Shown one piece after another: positions 9,133 to 18,693 of a DNA stretch of 64,000 nt. The position numbers and the translations under genes were made by a program. Source of the DNA: Nitrospira sp. (GTDB taxonomy: Bacteria > Nitrospirota > Nitrospiria > Nitrospirales > Nitrospiraceae); the NCBI GenBank assembly GCA_019636945.1, contig JAHBWO010000003.1, forward strand, positions 1 to 64,000, in the 5' to 3' direction. Position 1 is the first letter of the stretch; each line of letters begins with the position of its first letter. Under the pieces are notes generated by a model. It did no database searches, was not told where the DNA came from, and saw only the letters and a program-made list of their open reading frames with translations.

Positions 9133-10110
9133 ATGCGTCTGACGCAAGTAGCCGTTGCCCACGTGCTGTTCATCGTGCTGATGGCTCCAGCCGTCCATGC
9201 CGACGATCCCTGTATGGGAGATGACGAAAAGAAGGCTGCCTTGTCCCAATCGGCTGCTCTCCAAAAAGCCGAACAAGCTGGTCAGCCCGCCGCCCTCTTT
9301 GTTGCGTATATGCAGATCATGGCCGATGACTGTATGGATCGGTATGACAAGAATGCAGTTGCCAGAGCCAAGACGAACATCCCAAAGCTTGGACGGGATT
9401 TAGCTCAGGCCGCCGAAGCAAAAGGTGCCCTGTACTCCCCTGACCCGGTACGAGCCACTGGCCAGACCACGGCCTTCAGGTACTATGAAGCCCTCAGGGA
9501 CTATCATGAGGCCAATCGTGTTCTGCTCAAAGCTGTTCAGGCCAAACCGGATGATCTGCGCATGTTCGAGGCGGCCTGGAATATCGATAATGGCCGATAT
9601 GGGCCGGTCGATCCAGCTACCGGATCACGACAACCCTATAGTTCCCCACCAGCATTTCGGCAAGAACTTGTGAAGATGGCCTCGATGAATGCCGATCGGC
9701 TGATGAAGGCCGAGGAGAGAGACGCGCAAGGGCTGACCGGGAACATCGGCGAACTCGGGAAAGCCAGCACACAGTCCATCGAGAAACTCCGGAGTGCAGC
9801 ACTTTGGATGAAGTATCTTCCTGCTGGCGACAGACCTGCAAGGGACCGCGCTGAGCAACGCGGTGACACTATCATGAAGCGACCCGACCCGAGTTTTACG
9901 CAGGGGCAGGCCATGATGTATTACGAATTCGCCGGTTCGCCTAAGGCAAAAGACATGGCTGCGCAAATTAAGCAGAACAGTGAAGTGTCTCAACGGGCCA
10001 TAGAGAAAGCCGGCGAGAGCATGAAGGGCATGTTCAACCAGAAGAGTGAGGCCGAACAAAAGCAGTTCGACAAGAAGAAAGCCGACCTCGAAAAGGAACT
10101 AGGTTTTTAG
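9133..10110 (+). CDS. Secreted helical protein of unknown function
   Basis: A 325-residue protein with a clear signal peptide (MRLTQVAVAHVLFIVLMAPA, cleavage near VHA). The mature part is almost wholly helical, with Ala-rich repeats resembling TPR-type hairpins (around 85-150, EALRDYHEANRVLLKAVQAK) and a highly charged coiled-coil-like C terminus (EAEQKQFDKKKADLEKELGF). Two Cys near the start of the mature region may form a disulfide. I do not recognise the family. The ATG at 9133 follows GGGAGG at good spacing. Its stop overlaps the stop of the convergent MinD-like gene, with no room for a separate terminator between them. Confidence 0.65.
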   Translation: MRLTQVAVAHVLFIVLMAPAVHADDPCMGDDEKKAALSQSAALQKAEQAGQPAALFVAYMQIMADDCMDRYDKNAVARAKTNIPKLGRDLAQAAEAKGALYSPDPVRATGQTTAFRYYEALRDYHEANRVLLKAVQAKPDDLRMFEAAWNIDNGRYGPVDPATGSRQPYSSPPAFRQELVKMASMNADRLMKAEERDAQGLTGNIGELGKASTQSIEKLRSAALWMKYLPAGDRPARDRAEQRGDTIMKRPDPSFTQGQAMMYYEFAGSPKAKDMAAQIKQNSEVSQRAIEKAGESMKGMFNQKSEAEQKQFDKKKADLEKELGF

Positions 10111-11201
10111 CCAGCTCTCTCTATTTGCGAGCTCACCTTTCCGTCGATCTGCCGGATAGGCTCCGCTATGTTGTGAGTCGTTGACGCGTAGGAGGCAATC
10201 GGAACTTCCGATTGCACCGGAGTGGACGCGGGCGGCAGCGGAGGCACTTCTGTCTTAGAGAACACAATAGCAGTCTTCGTCTCTTTGAGTTGTTTCATCT
10301 CCTCGTTGGTTCTCCCCACGTGGGCAGCAATCAGTTGCTCGACGGCCGTGGCAAGCGTCAGCAGTCCCTTGGCGGCGAGCGAGGTTGGTGCCGCTTCAAT
10401 TACGGGCAAGAACTTTCGAATGGCCTGAGGAACGGACGGGTCCTCAGGCACTTCTCCCACGAGCATCAAGTCCCCTCCGACGTACTGATGGAGGATCTTC
10501 CGAAGGTAGAGGACATTGACCCGGGAGCTGTCTGATCCCCGGTTGATGATCAGCCCGGGCCGGAATGATTGCAGCACGGCAGCGGCTGCATCACGTCCTG
10601 CTGTATCGGTAGCACCTGCAACCGTCATCACTTCTTCTACGCTGTGGAAGTCCCTGTTCGAAAGAATATCCGACATCTGGCTACGCGCCAGAAAGCAGGA
10701 TAAGACGCGGCGGATCGCTGCTAACTTAATGAATCGGTAGAGGTCTAATACCGAGGTTGGTTCGGGAGTCGCAACAGCCAAATGGATGTCGCCCATCAAG
10801 AAAAAGTCGAGTGCGTGATAGCTCGTACCGGCTCCGATATCGATCACCACGACATCCGCCGTGAGTTCCTGGAACTGCTTCATCAGCCGCTTCTTACGTG
10901 CATACGCCATATTGGCGGTTGCCAAGGTATCGCCTGTTCCAGGAATCAGGCGAAGGTTCGGATGCAGCGTGATGGGAATGGCGACCTCCTCCAGTCGATT
11001 CACCCGTTTGTTCAAGAAATCCGTTAAGGTGACCGGTGGATTCAATTCTCCGAACATGATGTGCGCATCGGCTCCGCCGACGTCGAGGTCGGCCAGAATG
11101 ACCTGTCGCCCGTTTTTCGCAAGAGCCAACGCAAGGTTGGCTGACACCACGCTCTTTCCGACGCCGCCTTTGCCGGATGCGACTGAAATCAGAGTTGCCA
11201 T
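10107..11201 (-). CDS. MinD/ParA-family P-loop ATPase
   Basis: A 364-residue ATPase. It starts MATLISVASGKGGVGKS, the deviant Walker A of the MinD/ParA/FlhG class with its signature lysine, followed by ILADLDVGGADAHIMFGE (switch I) and VVVIDIGAGTSYHALDFF (switch II). The region from about 150 on resembles FlhG/MinD-like proteins that position flagella or pili, but no FlhF or MinC lies nearby. The last 65 residues are Pro, Ser and Thr-rich and probably disordered. The ATG at 11201 is chosen because the P-loop then begins at residue 10, as usual; upstream in-frame ATGs add 24-106 residues without coding character. It is a lone gene convergent with its neighbour. The spatial target is unknown. 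Confidence 0.8.
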   Translation of the reverse strand: MATLISVASGKGGVGKSVVSANLALALAKNGRQVILADLDVGGADAHIMFGELNPPVTLTDFLNKRVNRLEEVAIPITLHPNLRLIPGTGDTLATANMAYARKKRLMKQFQELTADVVVIDIGAGTSYHALDFFLMGDIHLAVATPEPTSVLDLYRFIKLAAIRRVLSCFLARSQMSDILSNRDFHSVEEVMTVAGATDTAGRDAAAAVLQSFRPGLIINRGSDSSRVNVLYLRKILHQYVGGDLMLVGEVPEDPSVPQAIRKFLPVIEAAPTSLAAKGLLTLATAVEQLIAAHVGRTNEEMKQLKETKTAIVFSKTEVPPLPPASTPVQSEVPIASYASTTHNIAEPIRQIDGKVSSQIERAG

Positions 11202-11460
11202 GTGGTTTGCCGTTTCCTGAGTGAGAATACGGATCGGGATCTGTCTGACTGGAAGTACGTACGATGAGGTCATTGTAGCGGCTACTGAACAAAAGAAAAG
11301 GAAAATACAGGAATCCGTCAAGGGTATGCGTATCTTGCAGGAGCTTCGAAGCCGAGGATTGTCTGACGGCTCGGTCCTGTATGGCGTGGGAACAGCGGGA
11401 CTGTGGTAATCTACTGACCGGGGCCAGCTGAGTCGAAGCGACGGTTCCTCACATGTGATC

Positions 11461-12948
11461 ATGCGAAAAGCCAAGATCATCTGCACGATCGGACCTGCGA
11501 GTTCCCCACCGGCGATCATCGATCGGCTGATCGCCGCCGGAATGAACGCGGCCCGGTTGAATTTCTCGCATGGAACCTACGACTCGCATGCCGCAGCGAT
11601 CACCACAATCCGTCAGGCCGCTGCGAGGCAGGGCGCAGCAGTGGCGATCATCCAGGATCTGCAAGGGCCGAGGATTCGAGTAGGTCTTGTCCCACCGGCG
11701 GGGATTCACGTCACAGCCGGTCAGTCAATCCGTCTCCGGGCATGGCGCTCTGAACGGGACACACAATCCGTTCCCCCCTCCCTTTCTAGGGAAATTCCTA
11801 TCTCATATCCGGATCTCACGCGCGACCTTCGTGCCGGAGGGAGAATTCTGATCAACGACGGGTTGATTGAGCTCGTCGCCGAACACATCCAGGATGACGT
11901 CGTCGACTGTTCCGTCCTCATCGGAGGCACGATTACCTCGCACAAAGGGATTAATCTTCCCGGCACGGCGGTCAGTGCCCCCACGCTGACGGAAAAAGAC
12001 CAGCAGGACATCAAATTTGGTGTCGAGCAGGAGGTGGACGCTATTGCGCTCTCCTTCGTGCGAGGAGCACAGGATATCGAGACGGCGCGAGCTGTCCTGC
12101 AACCGTATGGACGTCGCATTCCGCTCATTGCGAAGATCGAACGAGTCGAGGCGGTTGCGGCCCTGGAGGATATTTTGGTCTGTGCGGACGGCGTGATGAT
12201 CGCACGCGGTGATCTGGGCGTGGAAATGGGGCCGGAAGCGGTGCCGATTCTGCAGAAACGCATTATCGTCGAGGCCAATCGTCGGCGTCGGTTGGTGATT
12301 ACCGCCACGCAGATGTTGGAGTCGATGACCAAGGCGACAAGGCCGACGAGAGCCGAAGCTTCGGATGTCGCCAATGCCGTCTTTGACGGCAGCGATGCCG
12401 TCATGCTCTCGGCTGAAACGGCCGTGGGGGCGTATCCTGTTGAAACGGTACAGGTCATGGATCGTCTGATCCGCGCAGCGGAAGACACGACCGAACCTGG
12501 TGTGACCGTCAAGACAGATCCTGGCGCGGACAATTTCTCGCTCGCAGAGGCGATCTCAGCTGCTGCTGCCTCCGCAGCCAGCTCAGTCAGAGCTCGAGCC
12601 ATCGTTGCCTTCACAGAAGGGGGCACGACCGCACGATTGATCTCCAAACATCGACCGGCCTCCCAGCTGGTGGCATTCACTCCGTCCGAAGCGATTCGAC
12701 GGCAGATGGCGCTGTACTGGGGCGTGAGTCCCTTTCTCTTGTCTCCAGGGGGAGCACCGGAAGCCTGGATCGCAGAGGCGGAGCAACGGCTCACGACAGA
12801 GCATCTCTGTATGCCTGGAGATATCCTCGCCGTTGTGTCCGGAACGATGGCGGGGCAAGTCGGCGGTACGAATATGCTGAAGCTGCACGAAATCGGGTCT
12901 TGCATATCTGAGCGTGACAAGCCTTTCACCACATCTCAGTCGTCATAG
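11461..12948 (+). CDS. pyk: Pyruvate kinase
   Basis: Last step of glycolysis: phosphoenolpyruvate and ADP to pyruvate and ATP, in the cytoplasm. It is 495 residues, the normal length. Visible motifs are KIICTIGPAS at the start, NFSHGTY, the substrate region IAKIERVEAVAALEDI (catalytic Lys), MIARGDLGVEMG and ITATQMLESM. The C-terminal allosteric domain runs from about 355 and retains the FTEGGTTARLIS loop. GTG at 11455 is also in frame; ATG 11461 is preferred. The gene reads out toward the second insertion element, which begins 33 bases after the stop. No sugar-pathway neighbours are present. Confidence 0.95.
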   Translation: MRKAKIICTIGPASSPPAIIDRLIAAGMNAARLNFSHGTYDSHAAAITTIRQAAARQGAAVAIIQDLQGPRIRVGLVPPAGIHVTAGQSIRLRAWRSERDTQSVPPSLSREIPISYPDLTRDLRAGGRILINDGLIELVAEHIQDDVVDCSVLIGGTITSHKGINLPGTAVSAPTLTEKDQQDIKFGVEQEVDAIALSFVRGAQDIETARAVLQPYGRRIPLIAKIERVEAVAALEDILVCADGVMIARGDLGVEMGPEAVPILQKRIIVEANRRRRLVITATQMLESMTKATRPTRAEASDVANAVFDGSDAVMLSAETAVGAYPVETVQVMDRLIRAAEDTTEPGVTVKTDPGADNFSLAEAISAAAASAASSVRARAIVAFTEGGTTARLISKHRPASQLVAFTPSEAIRRQMALYWGVSPFLLSPGGAPEAWIAEAEQRLTTEHLCMPGDILAVVSGTMAGQVGGTNMLKLHEIGSCISERDKPFTTSQSS

Positions 12949-12981
12949 CGAGACTATGGAGGATTTCCTGCACCAGACTAG

Positions 12982-14356
12982 CAGTGTGTTGACAAACCCT
13001 CTCCCCAACGTCTTGCCGGTGTGATAGGAAGAGGCCTCATCCGGAGGACTTCACCAATGATGGGGACATGTGATCCGCAACCGGCCCTCTTCTACCAGAT
13101 TAATCTGGAGCAGTTTGTCACCGCTGATCACCCGATGCGGAAGATTCGGCCGTTGATCGACACCGCTCGCATTCGGCAACTGTGCGCCCCGCTGTACGCC
13201 GATCTGGGCCGTCCGTCGATTCCACCGGAGCAGTTGTTTCTCGCGCTTGTGGGGGGATATCTGTTGGGCGTCACGTCAGAGCGGGCTTTGGTACGCGAGC
13301 TGACGGGCAATCTGGTGTTGCACTGGTTTGTCGGCCTGGATTTAGATCAGATGCCCTGGGACCACTCCACGTTTTCACAGAATCGGAAGCGGCGGTTTAC
13401 GAAGAGCGGGCTGCTCGAGCGGTTGTTTGATGAGACGGTGGCGCTCGCGATCAAACAGAAGCTGGTCTCCCCCCATACGACACTGGATGGCACCCTGGTG
13501 CAAGCCAATGCCTCTCACAAGAGCTTTGTGCCGATGGAAGTGTTTCTGAAACCAGACGAGTACAAGTGGCGAATACGCTCGCTCGATCAGAGCGGAGAGG
13601 AGGCGTCAGATCCCGGCAATCCCACCGTCACCTTTCGTGGGGAACGACGGTCCAACCGCATCCATGTCTCGACGACCGATCCCGATGCGAAGCTGGCGAA
13701 CAAGGGCAATGGGACGGCGGCGATAGTGGGCTACACCGTCAATGGACTCATGGAAAACCGCCATCGACTGTTACTGGGGATCAATGTTGAGCGGTTCCGA
13801 GGCCCGGCCTCCGAGACGGACGGCGGCCGTACGTTACTCGATCGATTTCATCAGAAGCATGCCGTGCGGATTCAGACGGTCGGTACGGATAAGGGGTACT
13901 TTGCGAAATCATTTCTGACGGCACTTGTGCGGCGACGGATCACGCCCCATGTAGCGGCCAAGACGACAGGCCGGGAGCCCATCCATCAGCGTGTGCGCCG
14001 CCTGAGTCGCACTCTCGGCTATCAGCTCTCACAACGGGCCCGAAAGAAGATTGAAGAGTTGTGGGGGGAGGCGACATGCTGGCACGGATTCCGACGTTTT
14101 CAGCGTCGAGGGTTGGGACAGGTGCGAGATGAAGCCTATCTGATGGGATGGTTGCTGAATCTGAAACGGCTGGCGACCCTCCTGCCGGTGCCGGTCTAGG
14201 AGCGGAGGTTGCCGAGTGGTGGGCGTGGGCAGTGGGCCAATGCGATGAATAGACGACGCTCTCCCTCGTCAGCCGAAGAGGGGCCCACAATCAGTATCCC
14301 CAGCGAGTCCTGTCGGGACAGACACACGTCGTACACGACAGTTTGTCAACACACTG
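12982..14356 (+). mobile_element. IS5-family insertion sequence (1375 bp)
   Basis: The terminal repeats are perfect over 16 bases: CAGTGTGTTGACAAAC at 12982-12997 and its complement at 14341-14356. Including the flanking CTAG on each side (12978-12981 and 14357-14360), the palindromic symmetry reaches 20 bases. CTAG is a standard IS5 target duplication. One intact transposase lies inside, with about 140 bases of non-coding tail. The element sits between pyruvate kinase and the next gene and breaks no obvious ORF. Confidence 0.92.
13057..14199 (+). CDS. IS5-family DDE transposase
   Basis: A 380-residue transposase, related to but clearly different from the one at 6991. Catalytic residues are Asp in TTLDGTLVQANASHKSF, Asp in GTDKGYFAKS and Glu in KKIEELWGEA. 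It shares TSERALVRELTGNL, WFVGLDLD and GNPTVTFRGERRSNRIHVST with the other element. GTG 13021 is in frame, but CCGGAGGAC just before ATG 13057 makes 13057 the likely start. No frameshift or stop interrupts it, so the element could be active. Confidence 0.92.
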   Translation: MMGTCDPQPALFYQINLEQFVTADHPMRKIRPLIDTARIRQLCAPLYADLGRPSIPPEQLFLALVGGYLLGVTSERALVRELTGNLVLHWFVGLDLDQMPWDHSTFSQNRKRRFTKSGLLERLFDETVALAIKQKLVSPHTTLDGTLVQANASHKSFVPMEVFLKPDEYKWRIRSLDQSGEEASDPGNPTVTFRGERRSNRIHVSTTDPDAKLANKGNGTAAIVGYTVNGLMENRHRLLLGINVERFRGPASETDGGRTLLDRFHQKHAVRIQTVGTDKGYFAKSFLTALVRRRITPHVAAKTTGREPIHQRVRRLSRTLGYQLSQRARKKIEELWGEATCWHGFRRFQRRGLGQVRDEAYLMGWLLNLKRLATLLPVPV

Positions 14357-14427
14357 CTAGATTCGGTCTCATTTTTTGAAAGACCATCCAACTGAAATAG
14401 TCACTTCTATAGGGGAGAAGATGGCCT

Positions 14428-14850
14428 ATGTTCATGTATCGAACGAGATGTTGTCTGGCAATCATATTCCAGATCCTCTTTGACGGCCCGGTTTATGCCG
14501 AATGGGTGGCTCTTGATGATCACTTTCAATCGCACCCGTTGCAGACGGTGTACATTGACCCCGATACCATTCACGGAGAGGGGCATGGAGTTCTACTCTC
14601 GGTCTTGATCGATTGGAAAGCGATGCAAGGAGGGCGAACACCGACCCGCTTCTATTCCACGACACTCACCAAGCTAGTCGACTGTGCTGAACGACGGGTT
14701 CAAACGCTGACATCCACAGACCGCTATGGCCATATGGGGACCGGTGAGGTGATCAGTGATGGAAGCCATGCAAGCGAAGGCTACTGGAGAGCCGTGGAGC
14801 CGGGAACGAGCAATGAAGGATTGTGGAACGCAGCCTGCGGGAAAAAGTAA
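14428..14850 (+). CDS. Secreted surface-adhesin E-like protein
   Basis: A 140-residue protein with a signal peptide (about 1-24, ending VYA) and a mature domain starting EWVALDDHF. TVYIDPDTI, then a VLIDWK strand and a conserved Cys pair (LVDCAERR and NAACGKK) match the pattern of the Adhesin_E / surface-adhesin-like family. It probably resides in the periplasm or outer membrane; the role is unknown. The start at 14428 follows GGGGAGA at workable spacing; the ATG at 14421 is in another frame and stops soon. The second insertion element ends 71 bases upstream, so the native promoter region may have been separated from sequence upstream. Confidence 0.65.
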   Translation: MFMYRTRCCLAIIFQILFDGPVYAEWVALDDHFQSHPLQTVYIDPDTIHGEGHGVLLSVLIDWKAMQGGRTPTRFYSTTLTKLVDCAERRVQTLTSTDRYGHMGTGEVISDGSHASEGYWRAVEPGTSNEGLWNAACGKK

Positions 14851-14897
14851 CAGTCATGCACATTGCGAGATCTCGTAGATGCTGACTCATGCCGTGG

Positions 14898-15929
14898 TCA
14901 GCTTACGAAATGTCTGCGGATCTCCTGCGGTTTGAAGACCCCGCGTTCGGTAATGATCCCCGTAATGAGTTCAGCAGGGGTGACATCGAAGGCTGGGTTA
15001 TGAACTGCCACATCTTTGGGGGCGACTGGATGGCTGCCGTGGATTGTGGTGACTTCTGACGCATTGCGCTGTTCGATGGGAATGTCCTCTCCTGATTTCG
15101 TGTTGAGATCAATGGTCGAATAGGGAGCCGCGACGTAGAATGGAATATCGTGAGCCTTCGCCAAGACGGCCACCGAGTACGTCCCTATTTTATTGGCCAC
15201 ATCCCCGTTGGCGGCAATGCGATCTGCTCCAACGACGCAGAGCTGTATTTTCCCCTGTCTCATGAGGGACCCGGCCATGTTGTCTGTAATCAACGTGACG
15301 GGAATGTGATCTTGCATGAGTTCCCAGGCCGTGAGGCGAGCGCCTTGCAGGACGGGGCGAGTTTCATCGGCAATCACATTGATCTTCTTTCCCTGTTCCC
15401 ATGCCGCACGAATGACTCCCAGCGCCGTTCCATATCCTGCCGTGGCGAGTGAGCCTGCGTTGCAGTGCGTGAGGATCGTTTGGCCGTCCTGGATGAGCTC
15501 TGCTCCATGGCGTCCCATGGTCTTGCACAGCGTAATATCTTCATCCAGTATGGCTTGAGACTCAGACACCAGCCTCTCCTTGATCGCTGAGACTGGGTGC
15601 CCTTTCAGGGACTCCAGTTTCCGTTTCATCCGCTCAATCGCCCAGAAGAGATTGACGGCGGTCGGTCTGGTTGCTGCTAGCTCATCGCAGATCTTGAGAA
15701 CGGTTTGCGCAAATGTTGCGTCGTCGGTGGTTTGGAGACTCTGTGCGCCCAAGGCCACGCCCATTGCGGCGGTCACCCCGATCGCCGGTGCTCCACGAAC
15801 CTTCAAGGTGCGGATCGCCTCTGCAACAGTTTGGTAGTCGCGACAGTCCAGGAACTCGACTGCTCCAGGCAGCCGGCTCTGGTCGAGCAGGCGAACCGCA
15901 CCGTCTTTCCATTCAACCGTGGGAACCAT
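14898..15929 (-). CDS. mtnA: Methylthioribose-1-phosphate isomerase
   Basis: Methionine salvage: isomerises 5-methylthioribose-1-phosphate to 5-methylthioribulose-1-phosphate. A 343-residue cytoplasmic enzyme of the eIF2B-alpha fold. Visible features are [13 protein letters not shown], the catalytic Cys in [19 protein letters not shown], and the catalytic Asp in [19 protein letters not shown], with NPAFDVTP near the end. ATG 15929 is chosen because [12 protein letters not shown] is the usual N terminus; a longer frame to 16013 adds 28 residues with no family similarity. No other methionine salvage genes are adjacent. It follows comEC by more than 200 bases and probably has its own promoter. 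Confidence 0.93.
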   Translation of the reverse strand: MVPTVEWKDGAVRLLDQSRLPGAVEFLDCRDYQTVAEAIRTLKVRGAPAIGVTAAMGVALGAQSLQTTDDATFAQTVLKICDELAATRPTAVNLFWAIERMKRKLESLKGHPVSAIKERLVSESQAILDEDITLCKTMGRHGAELIQDGQTILTHCNAGSLATAGYGTALGVIRAAWEQGKKINVIADETRPVLQGARLTAWELMQDHIPVTLITDNMAGSLMRQGKIQLCVVGADRIAANGDVANKIGTYSVAVLAKAHDIPFYVAAPYSTIDLNTKSGEDIPIEQRNASEVTTIHGSHPVAPKDVAVHNPAFDVTPAELITGIITERGVFKPQEIRRHFVS

Positions 15930-16151
15930 GACATCACGTTGTAGCGAGAAAGGGATTAAAGTGCAAGCCCTCTTCAAACAGCCAGTGCGCAACCATCCAA
16001 ACTCCCTTGCCAAACTTCTCTGAACCTCAGACTACTTCTCTCTCGGGAAGTTTCGTGCTCACTCCCCTCCTTTGATCATCTGTTCCGTAAGTACTACATG
16101 AAGATTGTGAGACTCCTAATGATTCTGTGTGGATCGTTTTATATTTCATCT

Positions 16152-18665
16152 CTAACGTGAAGAACTTGATAGGACAAGTCGATGCCAGTTCTGGTATTCA
16201 CAGCGCCAAGGGCAGGTGAACACATCGACGGGTTGGATCACGAGTTCGCGCATACTGGTCACCGTCAGCTCGGTACTGGATAGCCGGCCTTGCACCCAGA
16301 CCGCCCCATCACGATCCGTCCGATAGACCGTAATCCCCTGATTGTGATACGCCTCGAGTACGGCTGGAGCGGGATGTCCATAGGAGTTGGTCGACCCGAC
16401 AGAAATGATCGCATATTGAGGATGAATCCGCCGAAGCCAGTCTTGGTCCAACGAGCTCCGTGCTCCGTGGTGCGGCACCTTCAGGACTGTGACAGGTTGG
16501 TATCCATTCTCCGGTAGCTGGTGGAGTCCGCCGGTTTCAATATCCGCGGCGAAGAGAATGGAATGGGCGCCACAGTCTAATCGAGACACGATCGAACGGT
16601 TGTTCAGCTCTGTCCCGGTGTGAAAAGACTTGGGATCAGCAGGCGTCTCATCTTGCTGTGGGTTGAGAATCCCGAGATGGCACGGACCGGAGGCTAGGAC
16701 CTCTTGCCCTTGGATGGCGGATTGTTTCGGGATGCCATGTGAATGAAGGGCAGAGGTGAGATCTGTGACGAATTGCTCCTCTCGCTCTACCCCTTGGTCC
16801 CAGAACTGTCCCACGGACAGATGTTGGATGATCCAGATCAACCCACCGATATGGTCCATCTGTTGATGCGTGCCGATCACGTAGTCAATATGCGAAATGC
16901 CCCTGTTCCAGAGAAACGGCGCGACGACACTTCGTCCCATGTCGAACCGATCATGGCGCGCCCCGCCGTCGATTAAGACCGTTTGTCCATCAGGGAGTTC
17001 AACGAGGGCACTGTCTCCCTGGCCCACATCAAGGAAGGTGACACGCCAGTGATCGCTGTCGCCTCGATGATTTGGAGGCACCAGCCACCACACCATGAGT
17101 GCGAGCGCCAATCCGGTTCCTGCCAGCCGCCATCGTGTTGAAAGGACCGGCAGGCTTGCGACAACGGCTCCGGCGTAGAACAGCATCATGGCTGGAATTG
17201 ACGGCGCGGCAACAGCCCATTGGGCGCCTGGAATTGTGGCACACCACCGAACCCCAGTGACCAGCCACGTAAAGACATATTCCAATTCAGGTCCCCAGGC
17301 CAGTACCTCGGCACCGGTCATCATGGTCCAGATCGCCATACCAAGCCCAAAGGGAACGAGAATGAATCCGGTGAACGGGATGGCGCCAAGATTTGTGAGT
17401 ACGCCCAACCATGGCACCTGATTGAAATAGAATGCGACCAAGGGGAGCGTGGTCACGGTGAGGACCGCACTGAATGACAATGCCTTGGCTCCGGAGAGGG
17501 TGGCGCGGGACATCCATCCCTGCGTACTCTTAGTGGGATCCTTGTTCCATGCGTCTACGAATCCGATCATCCGGATCATGACGAAGACGGAGAGAAACGA
17601 CAGCTGAAAGGAAATGTCGAAGATCGCACGGGGATCATGGCACACAATCAAGAGCACAGCGACCGCCATGGTATGGTTCAGATGCCGGTCATGTCCCAAC
17701 CAGACGGCGACCATCGCCATCGTGATCATGACGAGTGATCGCACGGTTGCCAGTTCAGCCCCAGCCAGGAGGGCGTACAGTGCGACCGCCGGCCAGATGA
17801 ACAGAATCGCAAGCCGTGAAATGATCAGCCTTCTGGTGATGGTCAATATGAACATGGTCGGCATCCGTACGATCAAGAATCTCACGATCCAATAAGCGAC
17901 TGCTGCAACCAGACCGAGATGCGATCCGGAGATCGACAGCAAGTGAACTGTGCCAGTGGCCATAAACCAATCTTGCAGCTCCTGCTCGAGATAGCCCCGT
18001 TCCCCGATGATCATGCCGAGTACAACTCCCAGTGCCGGTTGATGCACGCTACGAATCGCAGCGTCCCGGATGCTGGTTCGCCAATGATCGATCTGATTCC
18101 ATCCACGCCATCGAAGACTCACGGCTCCGGATTCCAACAGGGTGACTGCCTGAGCTCCAACGATGGTCCCGACGAGGTCGATTCCTTGATGCTCAAGATA
18201 GCCTGCATAGTCGAATCCACCTGGATTCAACCCTCCTCGTGGAGGGTGATAGCGGCCGTGGACGGCCACCAGATCGCCCTGATGCAAGGTGAGTCCTGGA
18301 TTGCGCCAGACCAAGCGTAGGCGCGTGTTTCCATCATCCGTCCGAAGAATGATCGTTTGGCGCCCGGTGCCATGTTGAACCGGGACAATGACACGGCCGG
18401 TGAGAACGGTCTGCTCAACGGTGTGGGCCACCGGTATTGGGCGGTGGGATACCGGCGCGGTGCTCGTGGACCAGTAGATAAGCCCAGACAGCACCGTGAG
18501 GTAGAGAACCAGCGCGGATGGTGTCGTGAGATAGCCGTTTCGCTCAACCAGCGAGAGTGCGAGGGCTATCGCCAAGAGGGCGGTCAGAACCGAGAGAGGG
18601 AAAAACTGAACCTGTGCTCCGCACACAAGTCCGATGAGAAAGGCAACGGCAAGGGATGGCAGCAT
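16152..18665 (-). CDS. comEC: DNA internalisation competence protein ComEC/Rec2
   Basis: An 837-residue inner-membrane channel for single-stranded DNA uptake. Order: N-terminal membrane helices and OB-like DUF4131 domain (about 1-200), Competence domain with about eight membrane segments (220-520), then a metallo-beta-lactamase-like domain (560-800) with FLDVGQGDSALVELPDG, GTHQQMDHIGG, KVPHHGARSS and SVGSTNSYGHP. The HxDxDH nuclease motif of the family reads HQQMDH here, with Gln in place of the middle acid. It lies 28 bases after glmM and is probably the tail of the long operon. With PilT/PilU elsewhere in the window it suggests, but does not prove, natural transformation. Confidence 0.9.
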   Translation of the reverse strand: MLPSLAVAFLIGLVCGAQVQFFPLSVLTALLAIALALSLVERNGYLTTPSALVLYLTVLSGLIYWSTSTAPVSHRPIPVAHTVEQTVLTGRVIVPVQHGTGRQTIILRTDDGNTRLRLVWRNPGLTLHQGDLVAVHGRYHPPRGGLNPGGFDYAGYLEHQGIDLVGTIVGAQAVTLLESGAVSLRWRGWNQIDHWRTSIRDAAIRSVHQPALGVVLGMIIGERGYLEQELQDWFMATGTVHLLSISGSHLGLVAAVAYWIVRFLIVRMPTMFILTITRRLIISRLAILFIWPAVALYALLAGAELATVRSLVMITMAMVAVWLGHDRHLNHTMAVAVLLIVCHDPRAIFDISFQLSFLSVFVMIRMIGFVDAWNKDPTKSTQGWMSRATLSGAKALSFSAVLTVTTLPLVAFYFNQVPWLGVLTNLGAIPFTGFILVPFGLGMAIWTMMTGAEVLAWGPELEYVFTWLVTGVRWCATIPGAQWAVAAPSIPAMMLFYAGAVVASLPVLSTRWRLAGTGLALALMVWWLVPPNHRGDSDHWRVTFLDVGQGDSALVELPDGQTVLIDGGARHDRFDMGRSVVAPFLWNRGISHIDYVIGTHQQMDHIGGLIWIIQHLSVGQFWDQGVEREEQFVTDLTSALHSHGIPKQSAIQGQEVLASGPCHLGILNPQQDETPADPKSFHTGTELNNRSIVSRLDCGAHSILFAADIETGGLHQLPENGYQPVTVLKVPHHGARSSLDQDWLRRIHPQYAIISVGSTNSYGHPAPAVLEAYHNQGITVYRTDRDGAVWVQGRLSSTELTVTSMRELVIQPVDVFTCPWRCEYQNWHRLVLSSSSR

Positions 18666-18693
18666 GAGCGTTCCTCATGCACAGGAGAAACGC

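Noticed and set aside
11721-12932. 403-codon frame antisense to pyruvate kinase
   Set aside because: Long only because of codon bias in pyk; composition is Ser, Arg and Ala-rich with no motif or start signal.
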